From: Ruminococcus sp.
GTDB lineage: Bacteria; Bacillota; Clostridia; Oscillospirales; Ruminococcaceae
NCBI GenBank assembly: GCA_003488415.1
Contig: DNLQ01000107.1
Span: 1-9,565, forward strand
Direction of reading: 5' to 3'
Length of the DNA stretch: 9,565 nt
In this document: positions 7,162 to 9,565 of the stretch, piece by piece
How the letters are laid out: the number at the start of each line of letters is the position of its first letter
Position numbering within the stretch: the first letter of the stretch is position 1
The notes under the pieces: model-generated
Told to the model about the DNA's origin: nothing
The model's input: only the letters and a program-made list of their open reading frames with translations
Database searches by the model: none
Position numbers and translations under genes: made by a program

Positions 7162-8538
7162 TCAGACCATCTGCTCAGGGTGGAATACCTCGTCGAACTT
7201 CTCCGCTGTGAGGAAGCCCAGCTCTACACAGGCTTCCTTCAGGGAGATATTGTCCTTGAATGCCTTCTTTGCAGTCTTGGCTGCATTCTCGTAGCCTATA
7301 TAGGGATTGAGTGCTGTTACAAGCATAAGTGAATTATGGAGGTTATGGTGCATCTTCTCCTTGTTAGCCTTGATACCCACTGCACAGTTGGAGTTGAAGG
7401 AGATCATGGACTCAGAGAGCAGCCTTGCAGACTGGAGGAAGTTGTAAGCGCATACAGGCATAAATACGTTCAGTTCAAAGTTGCCCTGTGAAGCTGCCAT
7501 TCCTACTGCAACATCGTTGCCCATTACCTGTACTGCAACCATTGTTACCTGCTCGCACTGGGTGGGATTTACCTTGCCGGGCATGATAGATGATCCGGGC
7601 TCGTTCTCAGGTATCGTTATCTCTCCCAGACCGTCACGGGGACCTGATGCCAGCCACCTTACGTCGTTGGCTATCTTCATCATATCGGCTGCAAGTGCTT
7701 TCAGGGCGCCGTGTGCGAATACTATCTCGTCCTTTGAAGTCAGGGAGTGGAATTTGTTCGGTGCTGTCACGAAGCTGAGTCCGGTGATCTCGCTGATATA
7801 TGAAGCTGCCTTCTCAGCGAATCCGGCAGGAGCGTTGAGTCCCGTACCTACAGCAGTTCCGCCCAGTGCAAGCTCCTTGAGCTCGTCGCAGGCAAGCTGT
7901 ATCATGCGTTTATCCTTCTCCAGCGATGATCTCCATCCGCTGATCTCCTGGGAGAACTTTATGGGAGTTGCATCCTGAAGATGAGTACGTCCGCTCTTTA
8001 CGACGCCCTCATTCTCTGCCTCAAGACGTTTAAAGGTCTCTGTGAGAGTGTCGATAGCAGGTATCACCTTTGTCTCCAGTGCGATAACTGCTGCGATGTG
8101 CATAGCTGTGGGGAAGGTATCGTTTGAGGACTGGCTCATGTTGATGTCATCATTCGGGTGAAGGAGCTTTGATCCGGCAATCTCGTTGCCTCTGTTGGCT
8201 ATGACTTCATTTGCATTCATGTTGGACTGAGTTCCGCTTCCGGTCTGCCAGACAACAAGGGGGAAATGCTCTGTAAGCTCTCCGGACTGCACCTCCTCAC
8301 AAGCCTTCACGATAGCTGACAGCTTCTCATCTGTCATCTTCTCAGGCTTCAGATCGTGGTTTGCAAGTGCGGCAGCCTTTTTCAGTATGCCGAAAGCATT
8401 CACGATCTCACGGGGCATAGTCTCTATGCCGGCACCGATACGGAAATTGTTGCGGCTCCTCTCGGTCTGGGCTGCCCAGTACTTATCGGCAGGCACCTTT
8501 ACCTCGCCCATTGAATCATGTTCGATACGATAATCCAT
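7162..8538 (-). CDS. fumC: Class II fumarate hydratase (fumarase C)
   Basis: This 458-residue fumarase interconverts malate and fumarate and does not need an Fe-S cluster. It has the superfamily signature GSSIMPGKVNP (315-325, with catalytic serine 316), the HLQDATP block with catalytic histidine 186, GSGTQSNMNANEV (100-112) and SQSSNDTFPTAMHI (135-148). Length is normal for FumC. I place the start at the ATG 8536-8538, 7 nt after AGGGAG, because the protein MDYRIEHDSMGEVKVPADKY begins exactly where homologues begin. The same frame stays open for 54 more codons, but these cover the promoter and the Rex site. It is the first gene of the array, so fumarate supply is tied to the redox genes behind it. 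In a fermenter the likely direction is malate to fumarate, feeding succinate formation. Confidence 0.97.
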   Translation of the reverse strand: MDYRIEHDSMGEVKVPADKYWAAQTERSRNNFRIGAGIETMPREIVNAFGILKKAAALANHDLKPEKMTDEKLSAIVKACEEVQSGELTEHFPLVVWQTGSGTQSNMNANEVIANRGNEIAGSKLLHPNDDINMSQSSNDTFPTAMHIAAVIALETKVIPAIDTLTETFKRLEAENEGVVKSGRTHLQDATPIKFSQEISGWRSSLEKDKRMIQLACDELKELALGGTAVGTGLNAPAGFAEKAASYISEITGLSFVTAPNKFHSLTSKDEIVFAHGALKALAADMMKIANDVRWLASGPRDGLGEITIPENEPGSSIMPGKVNPTQCEQVTMVAVQVMGNDVAVGMAASQGNFELNVFMPVCAYNFLQSARLLSESMISFNSNCAVGIKANKEKMHHNLHNSLMLVTALNPYIGYENAAKTAKKAFKDNISLKEACVELGFLTAEKFDEVFHPEQMV

Positions 8539-8561
8539 AAAATCACTCCCTGTAGAAATAC

Positions 8562-8574
8562 GCTGCAAAGCAGC
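8562..8574 (-). other. Small hairpin in fumC leader
   Basis: GCTGC and GCAGC arms surround a 3-nt loop in the roughly 80-base leader between the inferred fumC transcription start (about 8617) and its ribosome binding site (about 8545-8550). It is only 5 bp and may be chance. It does not cover the ribosome binding site. Confidence 0.3.
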
Positions 8575-8623
8575 ATCAGTGTGCTTCTGTATAAAAAGGA
8601 TATTTCCCTTCTCTGCCATTATA

Positions 8624-8652
8624 ATTATAACAGGAACTGCGCTTTTTTTCAA
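8624..8652 (-). promoter_or_regulatory. Sigma-A-type promoter of the fumC-hdr-flx operon
   Basis: On the minus strand, TTGAAA (8647-8652) and TATAAT (8624-8629) are separated by exactly 17 nt, with TG one base before the -10 (extended -10). The -35 matches consensus at 5 of 6 positions and the -10 is perfect. The start of transcription is predicted near 8617, giving a leader of about 80 bases before the fumC ATG. Confidence 0.82.
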
Positions 8653-8661
8653 ATGCTGATT

Positions 8662-8679
8662 AAGAATAACGTCATTCTT
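8662..8679. promoter_or_regulatory. 18-bp near-palindrome just upstream of the fumC -35
   Basis: AAGAATAACGTCATTCTT reads the same on both strands except for one mismatched pair (A/C at positions 7 and 12), so 16 of 18 bases are symmetric. It ends 9 bp before the -35 element and is centred near -54 relative to the predicted start, a usual place for an activator or repressor. Its centre is 21 bp, about two helical turns, from the centre of the Rex-like site. I do not recognise the regulator. Confidence 0.5.
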
Positions 8680-8682
8680 CAA

Positions 8683-8700
8683 TTGATATATAATTAACAA
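8683..8700. promoter_or_regulatory. Probable Rex operator upstream of fumC
   Basis: TTGATATATAATTAACAA matches the clostridial Rex consensus TTGTTAA-N4-TTAACAA at 12 of the 14 fixed positions, with one perfect half-site (TTAACAA). It lies 30 bp upstream of the -35 element of the fumC promoter, and rex itself is the adjacent upstream gene. Rex usually represses NADH-oxidising pathways when NADH/NAD+ is low, which fits this operon. The position, centred near -75, is somewhat far upstream for simple occlusion of this promoter. It lies downstream of the second promoter at 8975-9003 and could block reading from there. Confidence 0.65.
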
Positions 8701-8762
8701 TGTTTTGAGACTTCCTGATATTCCCTTCCGTGTGTAACATCATATCCGGTATTATATCTGCT

Positions 8763-8928
8763 CCGGAAGCATTTTCCGGGACTGTCGTTTTCAACATTGA
8801 TATGCTCTATGGTGAAGGTTTAATGTTACTTTTCACCATAATTCCGCTGTTATTCAGTCCGGAATGCTGTCAGGAAGAGTTCCGGAGGGAATTTTCGTAC
8901 AACTGCCAGCATTGCTAACCATGTTGAA
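8763..8928 (-). other. Cluster of inverted repeats, possible structured leader or small RNA
   Basis: Read on the minus strand, ATTCAACAT-type and ATGTTGAA-type 8-base arms (8921-8928 with 8790-8797) enclose two hairpins. One is a 7-bp TCCGGAA/TTCCGGA stem (8858-8864 with 8880-8886). The other is a 9-bp perfect stem, TATGGTGAA/TTCACCATA (8808-8816 with 8832-8840). Both have 15-nt loops. A third hairpin, CCGGAA/TTCCGG with a 5-nt loop, follows at 8763-8779. Transcription from the promoter at 8975-9003 would make this RNA. It matches no riboswitch class I know, and there is no clear terminator at its end. The 9-bp stem is the most convincing part; the 6- to 8-base pairings could be chance. Confidence 0.35.
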
Positions 8929-8974
8929 TACAGAACATTTTTTCATACGAAATGCGAATATCTGCATTCCTTTT

Positions 8975-9003
8975 ATTATATATCATTCAAAGATGATTGA
9001 CAA
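8975..9003 (-). promoter_or_regulatory. Second left-facing sigma-A-type promoter in the rex-fumC gap
   Basis: On the minus strand, TTGTCA (8998-9003) and TATAAT (8975-8980) are separated by exactly 17 nt; the -35 has one mismatch. Transcription would begin near 8968, about 430 bases before the fumC ATG, and would pass through the inverted repeats and the Rex-like site. It could be a distal operon promoter or that of a small RNA. Confidence 0.55.
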
Positions 9004-9032
9004 AAAATTCACAGTTTTTATGACAGATCAAT

Positions 9033-9064
9033 CCTGTGCAGTCCGTTTGCCGGAACTGCACAGG
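9033..9064 (-). terminator. Hairpin after rex, possible transcription end
   Basis: CCTGTGCAGT (9033-9042) and ACTGCACAGG (9055-9064) form a perfect 10-bp stem with a 12-nt interior that can add CCG/CGG pairs. It begins 22 bases beyond the rex stop codon, where a terminator is expected. The bases after it on the minus strand (attgatctg) are not a U tract; the nearest run of T lies about 26 bases further. It may therefore be a weak terminator or an RNA-stabilising hairpin. Confidence 0.5.
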
Positions 9065-9086
9065 CTGTCTTTCATAGCTTGCCGGA

Positions 9087-9565
9087 TCAGTCTTCCTTCC
9101 CGACGCCGGAAATATTTGTAAGTCCGTAGGACAGTGTTGTCAGGCTGTCGCCAAGATGCACGTTCTCCACCGCTACGTCCTTATGGCTTATCCTCAGATC
9201 ATAGTGAGTGAAATTCCAGAAGGCTTTGATACCGTAGCTGATGAGCCTGTCCACTTCCTTCTCTGCCTGGGAACGTGGTATGCAGAGTACAGCAGCTTCG
9301 GGTTTATGATCTTTGCAGAACTGCTCCAGTTTCTCCGCAGGCTGAACCACCAGTTCGCCTATCTTCTCCCCTGCTATGTCAGGGTTTGAGTCGAATATGC
9401 CGATAAGGTCAAAACCTCTGTTGCGGAAGTCGATATGAGCGGCAATAGCTCTTCCGAGGTTGCCTGCTCCAAGGAGTATCATCGGCGTGCAGACATCAAG
9501 TCCGAGTATCCTGCCGATCTCTCTGCGCAGCTCCTTCACGTTATAGCCGTAGCCCTGCTGACCGA
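9087..9565 (-). CDS. rex: Redox-sensing transcriptional repressor Rex, 5' end outside window
   Basis: The visible 158 residues are the end of the DNA-binding half and the whole NAD(H)-binding half of Rex. Before the Rossmann fold is GQQGYGYNVKELRREI, the Rex block that follows the winged helix. The nucleotide-binding loop is LLGAGNLGRAI, and the C-terminal swapped-helix region is DSLTTLSYGLTN. Rex binds its operator when NAD+ dominates and releases it when NADH binds. The frame is open through the right edge, so the internal GTG at 9537-9539 is not the start. The gene ends at TGA 9087-9089, followed by a hairpin. It precedes fumC by 548 bases in the same direction, and a matching operator lies in that gap, so it probably regulates the fumC-hdr-flx operon. 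Confidence 0.95.
   Translation of the reverse strand, partial: GQQGYGYNVKELRREIGRILGLDVCTPMILLGAGNLGRAIAAHIDFRNRGFDLIGIFDSNPDIAGEKIGELVVQPAEKLEQFCKDHKPEAAVLCIPRSQAEKEVDRLISYGIKAFWNFTHYDLRISHKDVAVENVHLGDSLTTLSYGLTNISGVGKED

Larger units (their letters stand above)
8539..9086. other. 548-base regulatory gap between rex and fumC
   Basis: This is the only stretch over 300 bases without a convincing gene. It is more AT-rich than the flanking genes. From right to left it holds a hairpin just after rex, a left-facing promoter (8975-9003), a group of short inverted repeats (8763-8928), a probable Rex operator (8683-8700), a near-palindrome (8662-8679), the fumC promoter (8624-8652) and the fumC leader with its ribosome binding site. 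Short open frames exist on both strands (for example plus-strand 8730-8918), but none has both a good ribosome binding site and a recognisable product. I saw no tRNA, CRISPR or insertion sequence. Confidence 0.7.

Noticed and set aside
8539..8700. 54-codon N-terminal extension of fumC in the same open frame
   Set aside because: It covers the TTGAAA/TATAAT promoter and reaches into the Rex-like site, has no family similarity, and the ATG at 8538 has a good ribosome binding site.
8730..8918. Plus-strand 62-codon frame with a short hydrophobic stretch
   Set aside because: It has no convincing ribosome binding site or plus-strand promoter and overlaps the inverted repeats.
8855..8967. 37-codon minus-strand frame (MQIFAFRMKKCSVF...) starting right at the predicted start of transcription of the distal promoter
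   Set aside because: A leaderless small protein is possible, but there is no ribosome binding site, no recognisable motif, and the frame overlaps the inverted repeats. The evidence is too weak to call it.
8997..9014. Second Rex-like site TTGACAAAAAATTCACAG
   Set aside because: It matches only 9 of 12 fixed positions of the TTGTGA-N6-TCACAA consensus and lacks symmetry in one half-site. It overlaps the distal -35, so it deserves a glance but is not called.

Overview
The window reads as part of the chromosome of an anaerobic, fermentative, low-to-mid GC Firmicute (Clostridia). A succinate-forming Ruminococcus-like gut or rumen bacterium is my best guess. The grounds are the strong GGAGG ribosome binding sites, a clostridial-type Rex repressor with a TTAACAA-type operator, dense iron-sulfur redox genes with no membrane or cytochrome subunits, and a fumarase next to a fumarate-reductase-like iron-sulfur subunit. 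The genus is inference. Every gene I can support is on the minus strand, so the genes are read from the right end of the window to the left.

Right end: the 3' two thirds of rex (9087-9565), a redox-sensing repressor that reads NADH/NAD+. A 548-base gap follows (8539-9086). It holds a hairpin just after rex, two good sigma-A-type promoters facing left, three small inverted repeats, an 18-bp near-palindrome and a probable Rex operator. The nearer promoter drives fumC with a leader of about 80 bases.

From 8538 to the left edge lies one tightly packed array: fumC, hdrB, hdrC, hdrA, mvhD/flxD, an F420-hydrogenase-beta-like Fe-S protein, an AsrA/HydB-like Fe-S protein, an FAD/NAD(P)H-binding flxA-like protein, and an SdhB/FrdB-like Fe-S subunit that runs off the left edge. 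The largest gap between coding regions is 22 bases. Most junctions overlap or are 1-nt TAATG/TGATG type, so this is almost certainly one operon with translational coupling.

Working model: FlxA takes electrons from NAD(P)H and passes them through the two Fe-S proteins and MvhD/FlxD to the flavin of HdrA. HdrA-type flavins are known to bifurcate electrons, here perhaps between ferredoxin and HdrC/HdrB. Fumarase supplies fumarate from malate, and the FrdB-like protein, probably with a flavoprotein just outside the window, would be the electron route to fumarate. Together they would form a soluble, Rex-controlled NADH-to-fumarate module that makes succinate and may also reduce ferredoxin. The individual families are well supported. 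Their coupling into a fumarate-reducing, possibly bifurcating complex is inference and is the most interesting point in the window.
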